A program made the position numbers and the translations under genes. From Spirosoma aerolatum (GTDB lineage Bacteria; Bacteroidota; Bacteroidia; Cytophagales; Spirosomataceae), in contig NZ_CP020104.1 in assembly GCF_002056795.1 (NCBI RefSeq), positions 6,023,501 to 6,087,500 of the forward strand: 64,000 nt of DNA, written 5' to 3'. The notes under the pieces were generated by a model. It was not told the origin of the DNA. It did not search any database and was given only the letters and a program-made list of their open reading frames with translations. Positions 9,115 through 17,158 of this stretch are shown here, piece after piece; the stretch's first letter is position 1, and every line of letters starts with the position of its first letter.

Positions 9115-10212
9115 CTATTTGCCCGATTTTGGAAAATAGCTCGCTTCGATCAGCTCTTTTACGTCTTTGAATTTCTTATTGGGCTTCAGATACTGGGCCA
9201 GGAAATCGTAGATTTTCATCCGGCTTTCCTTCGCCCCGTACGAGTCAATCCGGTTGAAGGTATGTCCACCGGGAGCTTCTTTGTAGATTTCGTACTCAAA
9301 CTTCTTGCCTTCAGCTTTGAGTGATTTGATCAAATGCTCGACCTCCAGCACGTTTACATCTTCGTCGTTGGTGTTGGTATGAATCAGAAGCGGAGTCTGT
9401 AGCTTGTGGGCTTGCCAGGCCGGAGAGCGTTTGCGGTATTCCTCCACATTCTGGTCGGCTGTTTTCCCCAGGTGATAATCAGCCGAATACGCATCCCGGT
9501 AGCTCTGGCTTTTGTAGCCCATCCGGGCAATCAGATCGCTTACAGGAACACCCGCATACCCGACTGCATAATCAGAAGGATGGTTGAACAGGTTGAGCAG
9601 CGTAATCATGCCGCCATGGCTCCAGCCCAGAATCCCGACCCGTTTTTTGTCGATGAAATCGTAGTTCTCAAGCATGTAATCCCGGCAGGCTTTGGTGTCT
9701 TCCACTTCCAGTCCGCCGTAATCGATAAGCTGGTAAAAGCCCTGCCCATAGCCCGTGCTCCCCCGATAATCGGGGGCAATAACAACATATTCCTGCGCAG
9801 TTAGCTCCTTGATGATGTGGGCGTAGGCTGTGTTAAAATTACTATGTACACCCCCATGTGGCAACACCAGTAACGGGTATTTTTTCGACGGGTCAATTTT
9901 GGTGGGGATAAACACATAGGCCGAAAAACGAACGGGATTTTTCGCACCCTGACCCGTTGGATTTTTGATAACAGCCGGGGGTGGCCCCGTAATAATAATC
10001 TTATCAACCAGTACGGCATCGCCCAGCCGCTGCGACCAGGTCAGATCGTCGATGGTTTTATCCAGGGCATCAAACTGGTGTTGCATACTGGCTAACTGCC
10101 GTTGCAGCGCGGCCACCTGGTTCTGATTACCTTCTGAATTTTGAGCCTTTGCCTGCCCATAAAGCAGTATTCCCACAAAAAGAGAGAGAACGATTCTGGT
10201 AACTTTTTTCAT
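9115..10212 (-). CDS. Secreted alpha/beta hydrolase, prolyl oligopeptidase (S9)-like
   Basis: A 365-residue exported protein (signal peptide about 1-23, ending AKA-Q). A short coiled-coil-like stretch rich in Gln/Leu (about 30-60) precedes an alpha/beta-hydrolase domain of the S9 peptidase C-terminal type. Visible are the oxyanion segment (LLVLPHGGVH), the nucleophile elbow G-W-S198-H-G-G, the acid region (HTNTNDEDV) and the histidine (GGHTF). The beta-propeller of full-length S9 enzymes is absent, so it may act on small peptides or esters. It is the last gene of a leftward run with pmbA/tldD-like genes. Confidence 0.85.
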   Translation of the reverse strand: MKKVTRIVLSLFVGILLYGQAKAQNSEGNQNQVAALQRQLASMQHQFDALDKTIDDLTWSQRLGDAVLVDKIIITGPPPAVIKNPTGQGAKNPVRFSAYVFIPTKIDPSKKYPLLVLPHGGVHSNFNTAYAHIIKELTAQEYVVIAPDYRGSTGYGQGFYQLIDYGGLEVEDTKACRDYMLENYDFIDKKRVGILGWSHGGMITLLNLFNHPSDYAVGYAGVPVSDLIARMGYKSQSYRDAYSADYHLGKTADQNVEEYRKRSPAWQAHKLQTPLLIHTNTNDEDVNVLEVEHLIKSLKAEGKKFEYEIYKEAPGGHTFNRIDSYGAKESRMKIYDFLAQYLKPNKKFKDVKELIEASYFPKSGK

Positions 10213-10245
10213 TGGTTGTAAAAACAGGTAAGAGATAAAAGTAAG

Positions 10246-11562
10246 TTATACGGCATCCGAAAGGCTGCTGAACGTAAAATCGCGAATGCGTAAGGGTGGC
10301 ACCAGGCAGCCCCGCGTGCGTTCAGGAATACCGATGGCTTCGAGGTTGTTGAGCATGATAACCGGGCTTTCGTTGAAGCGGAAATTTTTGATCGGGTGCT
10401 TAATCTGCCCGTTATCAATGTAGAATGTTCCGTCGCGGGTAAGGCCGGTGTAGAGCAGGGTTTGCGGGTCCAGCCAGCGCGTATACCAGAATCGAGTGAC
10501 CAGAATTCCTTTCTCGGTGCCTTTGATCATATCGGCCAGCGACTGCGTTCCGCCTTCCATGACAAAGCCAGACGGTTCGGGCAAGGGTTTAACGCCTTTC
10601 TGCTTCGCCCAATAGGGCGAGTACGACATATTTTTAACCACCCCTTTGTCGAACCAGATCACTTTTTCGTACGGATAGCCATCGCCCGAAAACGGTGAAC
10701 TAGGGACCTGCGAATCGGCGGGGTCGGAATAGATCGTCACCCGTTCGTCCAGTAGCTTTTCGCCCAGGCGCGTCCCTCCCCCTTTCTTGCTCAGGAAACT
10801 TCGGCCTTCGTCGGCAGTACGGGCATCCATCGCCCGCACCATAAACTGAATCAGTTCGCCAGCCGCCAGCGGCTCCAGAATAACGGTATACTTACCCGGT
10901 TCCAGGGCAACGGCCTTCTGTGAAGCGCGGGCTTTCTGAATGGCAATATCGGTTAACGCACCCGTCTTGAGTTTAGCAACGTCGTTGAAATCCCCTGCAG
11001 CATAACCAGACCCCGTCCCATCGGGCGTACGAATCGTCAGCGAGAAATTAGCATTGGTACTTTTATGGTAGCCGAACAAGCCTTTGCTGTTGCCGATGGC
11101 GTTGAACGTAGCCGAGTCCTCCAGAAATCCCGCGCCACTCAACTGACTCGCCATAATGGATTTGATACTGGCCCCGGCCAGCTTAGCCCGATCGGGCGCT
11201 TTCATGCTAGCTGTTGTTTCGACAAATGCCTTTGGACTGGTGTAGGTTTGTGGGCCCGGCATGGGCATATATTCCGGGTTTTCGGGTGCCAGCCGGGCCA
11301 TCTCTTCCGCCCGACGGACTGCCTTTTCGAGCGAGGACTCATCGAACTCATTGATATCCGACGTTCCGATCCGTTTGCCCAACACAGCCGTTACCGATAC
11401 TGTCAGATTGTTAGTCGCTCCGGCGGTAGAAACAGAGTTCCGGGCAAACCGGATATTTCCGGTCCGCCCCCCGTTCAGCTCTACCTTCATCTCGTCGGCC
11501 CTGGAATAGCTCAACACTTTATCAATGAGCCGCTTGGCTTCTTCCTGCGATAAAATAGCCAT
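10246..11562 (-). CDS. TldE/PmbA-like metalloprotease partner
   Basis: A 438-residue member of the TldD/PmbA family, the subunit without the zinc-binding HExxxH motif. In Escherichia coli TldD and TldE form a heterodimeric protease that unfolds and cuts small peptides such as microcin B17 precursor. The N-terminus starts straight at the family domain (ILSQEEAKRLIDKVLSYS) with no signal peptide, unlike its neighbour, which carries a Tat signal. It lies 110 bp downstream of the tldD-like gene, and a giant hairpin fills the gap. Confidence 0.85.
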   Translation of the reverse strand: MAILSQEEAKRLIDKVLSYSRADEMKVELNGGRTGNIRFARNSVSTAGATNNLTVSVTAVLGKRIGTSDINEFDESSLEKAVRRAEEMARLAPENPEYMPMPGPQTYTSPKAFVETTASMKAPDRAKLAGASIKSIMASQLSGAGFLEDSATFNAIGNSKGLFGYHKSTNANFSLTIRTPDGTGSGYAAGDFNDVAKLKTGALTDIAIQKARASQKAVALEPGKYTVILEPLAAGELIQFMVRAMDARTADEGRSFLSKKGGGTRLGEKLLDERVTIYSDPADSQVPSSPFSGDGYPYEKVIWFDKGVVKNMSYSPYWAKQKGVKPLPEPSGFVMEGGTQSLADMIKGTEKGILVTRFWYTRWLDPQTLLYTGLTRDGTFYIDNGQIKHPIKNFRFNESPVIMLNNLEAIGIPERTRGCLVPPLRIRDFTFSSLSDAV

Positions 11563-11573
11563 GATTTTTATGG

Positions 11574-11666
11574 AGTATTAGGAGCGAGTAGTGATGCGCG
11601 AGAATGCTGGCGCAAGCCAGAGAGTAGGCGTCGGCATTCTCGCGCATCACTACTCGCTCTAATACT
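11574..11666. repeat. Giant intergenic hairpin between tldD-like and pmbA-like genes
   Basis: Arms of 34 and 33 nt (11574-11607 and 11634-11666) pair with a single bulged base, and the loop holds a second stem, CTGGC-GCAA-GCCAG, closed by a GNRA tetraloop. It occupies almost the whole gap between the two co-directional genes, so it would be transcribed and could limit read-through or stabilise the upstream mRNA. Confidence 0.8.
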
Positions 11667-11672
11667 ACTGTT

Positions 11673-13316
11673 TTAAATTTTCCGTCCGGTGTTGATTACG
11701 TTTACGCCATTAAAACGGGTGGTAGGACAGCCATGCGAGACGGCGCTGGCCTGCCCCGGCTGTCCTTTCCCGTCGAAGAAAGTGCCGAATAAGCGGTAGT
11801 CGTCCTTATCGCAGATGCGGGCGCAGGAATTCCAGAACTCCTGCGTGTTGGACTGATACGCTACATCATCGAGCATACCCACTAGCTTACCGTCCTTGAT
11901 TTCGTAGAAAAGCTGACCGCTGAACTGAAAATTGTACCGCTGCTGATCGATGGACGACGATCCACGGCCCAGGATATAAATACCCTTCTCGGTATCCTTA
12001 ATCATATCGTGAATGCTGTATTTGCCTTCCGATGGCTGGAGAGATACGTTCGGCATACGCTGAAACTGAACACTATCCCAACTTTCGGCGAAGCTGCACC
12101 CCTGCGATTCGGTTTCACCCAACAGATGCACCTGATCGCGGGTAGCCTGAAAATTGACCAGAATACCATTCCGCACTAAATCCCACTTTTTGCAGGGAAC
12201 ACCCTCATCGTCGTAACCAACCAGTCCCATGGTGTTGGGCTGAATTTTATCCGCGACCAGATTGACGATTTTGCTGCCATACTGGAAGTTTTTCGATTGC
12301 AGTTTTTCCATGGTCGCAAAGCTGGTTCCGGCCAGATTGGCTTCGTAACCCAGCACCCGATCCAGTTCCAGTGGATGACCGACAGATTCGTGAATCGTCA
12401 GCCCCAGATTGGACGGGTCCAGAAGCATGTCGTACTTACCAGCCGGGACCGATTTGGCCGAGAGTTTCTCCTTGGCCTGCAAAGCCGCTGCCGTCGCGTC
12501 CTCGATCATGTTGTAGGCATACCGATAAACGGTTGGCCCGTTCGGGATCACGATTTTTTCGGCTGGATTATCGGACAAATACTCATAGCCCATCCCGATT
12601 GGAGCACTCAACGCATCCCGCGATTTGAACCGGCCCGTCTGTCGATTTACGGCCGATACGGTAAAAGTTGGCCACATCCGATGCACATCCTGATCGATAT
12701 ACGAGCCATCGGTCGACGCAAAATACTTCTGTTCATTGACGAAGAAGAGATTCGATGTCACGAACGAAGCGCCATTTTTGAGGGCGGCTCCATTCACCTC
12801 CATCAGCAGGTCGATCTTTTCCTTAACCGGAATTTCGAATGCATTCTTCTTTATAGGCGTTTTCCAGGTCTTTTCCCCTACCCCTTTCTGCGGAGCCAGC
12901 ACGACGGGCTCCCGCTGAATTTCGGCGTTGGCTTTCGCCATATCGACCGCCATGGCAGCACATTCGGCAATGCTTTCGGGCGACATGGTGTTGGTCGATG
13001 CAAACCCCCAGGTTCCGTTGGCAATGACGCGTATCCCAATCCCGTATGACTCCGAATTGACGATGTTCTGCACTTTGTTTTCGCGCGTGAACAGGTACTG
13101 ACGCAAGTATCGGCCAATACGTACATCGGCGTAGGTAGCTCCCTTGCTTTTCGAAGCGTTGAGTGCGACATCGGCCATTCGTTTTTTGAACGCTACGTCT
13201 GGACCTGGATTCAGCAATTCCTCCGCCGAAATTCGGTTTCCAGCCATCAACCCGGCAGGCAGCATGGTTGCCCCAAACCCCATGCCCGATAATTTGACAA
13301 ACTCGCGTCTTTTCAT
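11673..13316 (-). CDS. TldD-family metalloprotease with Tat signal
   Basis: A 547-residue TldD/PmbA-family protein carrying the catalytic zinc motif H309-E-S-V-G-H314. The N-terminus is a twin-arginine signal (M-K-R-R-E-F-V-K-L-S-G followed by a Gly/Ala-rich hydrophobic stretch), so the mature protein is probably periplasmic, unlike E. coli TldD. It begins 4 bp after the amidase gene upstream ends and is followed by the PmbA-like partner, so the genes are surely coexpressed. How a Tat-exported TldD would meet a leaderless PmbA is unclear. Confidence 0.88.
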   Translation of the reverse strand: MKRREFVKLSGMGFGATMLPAGLMAGNRISAEELLNPGPDVAFKKRMADVALNASKSKGATYADVRIGRYLRQYLFTRENKVQNIVNSESYGIGIRVIANGTWGFASTNTMSPESIAECAAMAVDMAKANAEIQREPVVLAPQKGVGEKTWKTPIKKNAFEIPVKEKIDLLMEVNGAALKNGASFVTSNLFFVNEQKYFASTDGSYIDQDVHRMWPTFTVSAVNRQTGRFKSRDALSAPIGMGYEYLSDNPAEKIVIPNGPTVYRYAYNMIEDATAAALQAKEKLSAKSVPAGKYDMLLDPSNLGLTIHESVGHPLELDRVLGYEANLAGTSFATMEKLQSKNFQYGSKIVNLVADKIQPNTMGLVGYDDEGVPCKKWDLVRNGILVNFQATRDQVHLLGETESQGCSFAESWDSVQFQRMPNVSLQPSEGKYSIHDMIKDTEKGIYILGRGSSSIDQQRYNFQFSGQLFYEIKDGKLVGMLDDVAYQSNTQEFWNSCARICDKDDYRLFGTFFDGKGQPGQASAVSHGCPTTRFNGVNVINTGRKI

Positions 13317-13320
13317 ACGA

Positions 13321-15522
13321 TTACTTATCGCCTGGATGATAGATTTTTTCGGCGTGCTTATACACGTCGTCTTTGTAGAAATAAATCTCTTTGTAGGTGC
13401 CGTCGATGTATCCTCTCACCTGATCGAGGTAGTGGGGCGAAGCCGGATCAGAACTAGCTCCACCCGTCAGGATGGTTTTGGCCCGAAGTTTATCGCCGAA
13501 CTCGACGGCGGCTACAAACGTATTGCCCGTAATGCCGTACCGTTTGTGTGTTTTGGCCGTTTTCCGGCTCACATAGGCATTCAGCGAACCCATAAAACCC
13601 GGTGTAGCCGGAACACCCCAACTGAGTTTATCATCGCTGGGTTCGGCATCCGCTACTCGCTGAAACCGATTGTCCATACCCCAGGACACCTGCCAGGTGC
13701 CAAACTCTTTTTCGAGTTCAGTCACCACCTGCGCCAACGCGGTAACCTGCTCCTTCGGAGAAAGAAATTCGGTCGTGATGGCGGCCCCGTTGGCTAGCGA
13801 ATACTGTTCTTCGGTGGTGGCAGGCTTTGCCAGTCGCGCCATATCGAGTTGAATAATTTTTTCCAGCCAATGCACCGTAAGTGTAGTAGCCACTGAGTTG
13901 GTATCGGTCCGAAAATTCCAGGCTTTCAGCGTTTCGATGGGTTGAGCCAGTTTAGCCTTAAGCGAATCGCCCACTGTCGCGTAAGCTGCTATCAGAGCGG
14001 GGATGAAGCGTTCACCACTAGGCAGGTAGGTATCGTACGACGCCTTGATCACATCGTCCATCGTTGCATTTTTCAGTGGTGTCAACACCTTTACCGCATG
14101 AACAGCGCGGGGTGTATGTCCATCAGGCAGCATGTAGGATGGTAGCTTGTTCAGCATGTCTGTATTTAGCTCACCGGCACCGTACAAAGGCGTTGAGTTA
14201 CAGTTCTGTAGCCAGCCGTTGGCCGGATTGATGTAGTGCGGAAGCTCGGTTAGTTCATGAGTACCCTGCCATTCGGTAGCCGAAGTCGTGCCATCGACGG
14301 GACGACGCCAGTCGAGCAAGGGGTTTTTCTTTGGCACGAAATTGCCGTGCCAGTACGCGATGTTGCCTTCCTTATCGGCATAGACGATGTTGCTTCCAAC
14401 CATTGCCCGTGCATTGATGGCACTGGTGAACTCCTTCATGTTCCGGGCCTTCATTTTCAGCCAGTGCATCCCCAGCAGTTCGATATTCGGTTCGTAAGTT
14501 TTGAGCGCAACCCAGCGGGTGGCGGTCGCATACACAACCGGGCCATGGTGCGTGCGGTAAGTCACGAACTTTCTGGTTGCCCAGCTATCCCCTTTCTTGT
14601 AACGGAGTTCAATGGCTGTACTGTCGACTGGCTTCCAGGCCCCGTTGTAGCGATACATCCATTTTCCTTTTTTCCATTCCACATCCTCAGCGTATAAATC
14701 TTTGGCGTCGGATAGCGAAACCGGGTGCATCCAGCCCAAAAATTCGTTGAATCCCTGAAAGATGTTGAATTGCCCCAGAAACGGTGCCCCATACGAATTA
14801 AGCCCTTCGTCGCTAACCAGATGAATTTCAATACGGCCGTAGTATTCTGCGTGCGGATTGATGAAGAGCATCGCTTTTTTGCTCTGCGTACGGGAAGGTG
14901 CCAGAGCGAATCCGTTGGAACCATCGTTTTTAGGTGGTTCGGCGGTAAAGCTTCGGCTACCCGTTGCGGGCTGATTGGCATCTTTCAGGTAGAATGCTTT
15001 AAAATCAGCTTCGGTAACATTACTGCCCCCCATTGCCGGCACGTTGTTCATCAAAATCATCCACGGAGCAACACGACTAAGCAGTTTAGGCTTCACGGCC
15101 GGATGGGTGATGAGGTAATAATTGATCCCTCCGGCGTAGGCATCACACAGTTTTTTGAGCCAGTCGGGTGTTTTCTGATACAACTGAACGGCCTGTACTG
15201 AGTCGATAAACATCCGGGTCCACAGATCCCGGTAGATAGCCCCTTCGCCTTCCAGTTCAGCCGACCGGCCCAGCCGCCCAATCAACGACGTTTCGACCTT
15301 ATCGAAAAACTCCTCGCACTGAATGTACATTTCGCCAAATACCGCATCGGCATCGGTTTTGGCGTATACGTGCGGAACGCCGTAGGTATCTTTGACAATC
15401 TCAATGCCCTTCGCCTGCTTTTGCAATGCCTTTACTTCCTGTGCCGAAAAGGGAGTCTGAGCCAAGGCAGAACCAATCCCCAGGCAAACAGTGGTAAGAA
15501 CTATGTATAGTTTAGAATGCAT
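13321..15522 (-). CDS. Penicillin acylase-family amidase precursor (Ntn hydrolase)
   Basis: A 733-residue exported precursor (signal peptide about 1-21, ending ALA-Q). The family is made as one chain and cuts itself into alpha and beta subunits; the beta subunit starts with the catalytic serine. Here the site is G-S202-N-G-F-A-L-A-P-S-R-T, matching the family pattern of Ser-Asn followed by a Ser-Arg-Thr segment. Length is usual. Family members hydrolyse amide bonds in penicillins, acyl-homoserine lactones or N-acyl peptides. Placement after susCD and before tldD/pmbA suggests a role in processing imported amides or peptides. Confidence 0.88.
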   Translation of the reverse strand: MHSKLYIVLTTVCLGIGSALAQTPFSAQEVKALQKQAKGIEIVKDTYGVPHVYAKTDADAVFGEMYIQCEEFFDKVETSLIGRLGRSAELEGEGAIYRDLWTRMFIDSVQAVQLYQKTPDWLKKLCDAYAGGINYYLITHPAVKPKLLSRVAPWMILMNNVPAMGGSNVTEADFKAFYLKDANQPATGSRSFTAEPPKNDGSNGFALAPSRTQSKKAMLFINPHAEYYGRIEIHLVSDEGLNSYGAPFLGQFNIFQGFNEFLGWMHPVSLSDAKDLYAEDVEWKKGKWMYRYNGAWKPVDSTAIELRYKKGDSWATRKFVTYRTHHGPVVYATATRWVALKTYEPNIELLGMHWLKMKARNMKEFTSAINARAMVGSNIVYADKEGNIAYWHGNFVPKKNPLLDWRRPVDGTTSATEWQGTHELTELPHYINPANGWLQNCNSTPLYGAGELNTDMLNKLPSYMLPDGHTPRAVHAVKVLTPLKNATMDDVIKASYDTYLPSGERFIPALIAAYATVGDSLKAKLAQPIETLKAWNFRTDTNSVATTLTVHWLEKIIQLDMARLAKPATTEEQYSLANGAAITTEFLSPKEQVTALAQVVTELEKEFGTWQVSWGMDNRFQRVADAEPSDDKLSWGVPATPGFMGSLNAYVSRKTAKTHKRYGITGNTFVAAVEFGDKLRAKTILTGGASSDPASPHYLDQVRGYIDGTYKEIYFYKDDVYKHAEKIYHPGDK

Positions 15523-15560
15523 ACGGATCGATATTGGTTATTCGCATGATTGATAGAAAC

Positions 15561-15633
15561 TTTCGACAGGATTTACAGGATTCACAAGATTGGTTTCTGA
15601 TCTTTCTTGTGAATCCTGTAAATCCTGTCGAAA
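15561..15633. repeat. Perfect 29-bp hairpin after susD
   Basis: Arms 15561-15589 and 15605-15633 pair perfectly with a 15-nt loop. It begins within 3 bp of the susD stop and lies upstream of the amidase gene. Each arm contains an internal near-repeat (ACAGGATT twice). It could act as a partial terminator that separates susCD expression from the downstream enzymes. Confidence 0.8.
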
Positions 15634-15635
15634 AA

Positions 15636-17084
15636 TCACTTGAAAATGGTAACCGATTCAAACAGGCTTGGCGCAGAACGCGGGCTGTTTGGATTTGAGT
15701 TGAGTTCATTCTGCGAATAGATGAACCGACCAGGCAACTGACTACCGTTATTGGGTTTCAGCTTGACACCCAAGCCTTCAGCGCGTGTACGACGCTCGTC
15801 GTTCCAGCCCATGTGCTGGCCGTAGAACGTTACATACCGCTCTTCCAGAATCTCACGCAACAGTGCCTTATCGGCAGCAATCCCATCCTTGTTCTCGATA
15901 CCACCGGCCGCAAAATCGGCAGCTACGTAGGGGTCGTATTTGTAGGTACCGGCTACTTTATACGTTGCATGCAGATAGCCCCCACTATTCAGAAAGCTCC
16001 GGTAGGTATTCAGATGCGCCAGTGCCGCATCGAAACCTTTGCCCGACCGCAAAGCCATTTCGGCCAGGGTCAAGATATTTTCCTGATAGGTCACAAGCGG
16101 GAAGCTGGCATCACGGGCAAAAAAGCCTCGGTTTGTTGTGGTCGTTAGGGTATTGGGTTCGATTACCCCCGGTGCATTCACGCCATTTTCCAGGTAATAG
16201 AACTTGAACCGGGCGGTTTCGTTGGTTTTAGCATTTCCCCGGTACGTCGCCGTTTTGGCCGGGTTGAGCAGTTCGGCATTGTAGGACCCTTCGGCCGTGA
16301 TGCTCCCCGCCCGAATGTTGGTCAGGAAACTGTAATTCTGATTCTCGTTGGCGCTGGCCGTTGTCCCGTGTGTCGAATACATCGAGTTGGTATACGTGCT
16401 TACCCCTGCCAGAGCCGCTGTATACGCTTCGTTGTATTGTTTAAGATCGGTGTATAACCGAGCTTTCAGGGTATTGGCAACTTGTTTCCACTTTGTGAGA
16501 TCGCCAGCAAAAAACAGGTCCTTTGTACCAACAGTCCCGATACCTGATTCGAGATCTGTGATGCCATCGTTCAACTGAGCAATCAGCTTTGGAATCAGCT
16601 CAGCCTGAGTCTCAAATCTGGGGTTTGGGTATTTCGTGGTATTGGCGGTTTCGGTAAAGGGCACATCCCCCCAGAGTTCGGTAGCCGTGCTGATGTTATG
16701 GGCCTGAATGATTTTAGTGATACCCGCCATGACCCGGTTGCCTAACTGATTCGCCTTGTCCAGTGCCCGCACCGCATTTTTGTTGGTTCCAGTGAAGAAC
16801 AGGTTCCAGTCGTCGTCGAAATTGGCAGCGGTAATCTGATACTGCCCCCAGGTACCAAACTGCTGGAACGCGCCAAACCCATAGCCTGTCCAGACAATAG
16901 TGAGTCGGCTGGCCATCCCTTCCTGCGAAGCGATGTGTGCAACTTGTGTACCAGTAAAAATATATTCGGCCGAAGCGTCGGTAGGGTTGTTGGGGTCCTG
17001 GTTCATATCCGACACCAGCGACTCACAGGCAGAAGACGTCAGCCCAATCAATACGGCAAAAATGGCTTTATATCGTAGTTTCAT
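15636..17084 (-). CDS. SusD/RagB-family outer-membrane lipoprotein
   Basis: An outer-membrane, surface-exposed nutrient-binding lipoprotein that acts as the lid on a SusC barrel. I place the start at 17084, not further upstream, because that Met opens a lipoprotein signal with lipobox ending S-S-A-C20, while an upstream in-frame extension would be translated out of the hairpin at 17095-17157. The mature part starts with the usual N-terminal pattern (SDMNQDPNNPTDA) and ends with a C-terminal segment rich in Asn/Pro. About 482 residues, of the SusD-like superfamily (the shorter SusD/RagB type). It pairs with the broken susC just upstream. The ligand is unknown. Confidence 0.9.
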   Translation of the reverse strand: MKLRYKAIFAVLIGLTSSACESLVSDMNQDPNNPTDASAEYIFTGTQVAHIASQEGMASRLTIVWTGYGFGAFQQFGTWGQYQITAANFDDDWNLFFTGTNKNAVRALDKANQLGNRVMAGITKIIQAHNISTATELWGDVPFTETANTTKYPNPRFETQAELIPKLIAQLNDGITDLESGIGTVGTKDLFFAGDLTKWKQVANTLKARLYTDLKQYNEAYTAALAGVSTYTNSMYSTHGTTASANENQNYSFLTNIRAGSITAEGSYNAELLNPAKTATYRGNAKTNETARFKFYYLENGVNAPGVIEPNTLTTTTNRGFFARDASFPLVTYQENILTLAEMALRSGKGFDAALAHLNTYRSFLNSGGYLHATYKVAGTYKYDPYVAADFAAGGIENKDGIAADKALLREILEERYVTFYGQHMGWNDERRTRAEGLGVKLKPNNGSQLPGRFIYSQNELNSNPNSPRSAPSLFESVTIFK

Positions 17085-17094
17085 GGAAGTAATA

Positions 17095-17157
17095 GGTAAC
17101 GCGGGTGGAAACCCGCGATTATAAAGTAAACTATCGCGGGTTTCCACCCGCGTTACC
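17095..17157. repeat. Perfect 25-bp hairpin between susC and susD
   Basis: Arms 17095-17119 and 17133-17157 pair perfectly around a 13-nt loop, filling the 75-bp gap between the susC stop and the susD start. Each arm contains a smaller nested palindrome (GCGGGT-GGAA-ACCCGC). As part of the transcript it could set the ratio of SusD to SusC or protect one mRNA end. Confidence 0.82.
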
Positions 17158-17158
17158 A

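Noticed and set aside
13144..13797. A 217-codon plus-strand frame across tldD-like and amidase genes
   Set aside because: It crosses the boundary of two well-supported leftward genes and has no family features.
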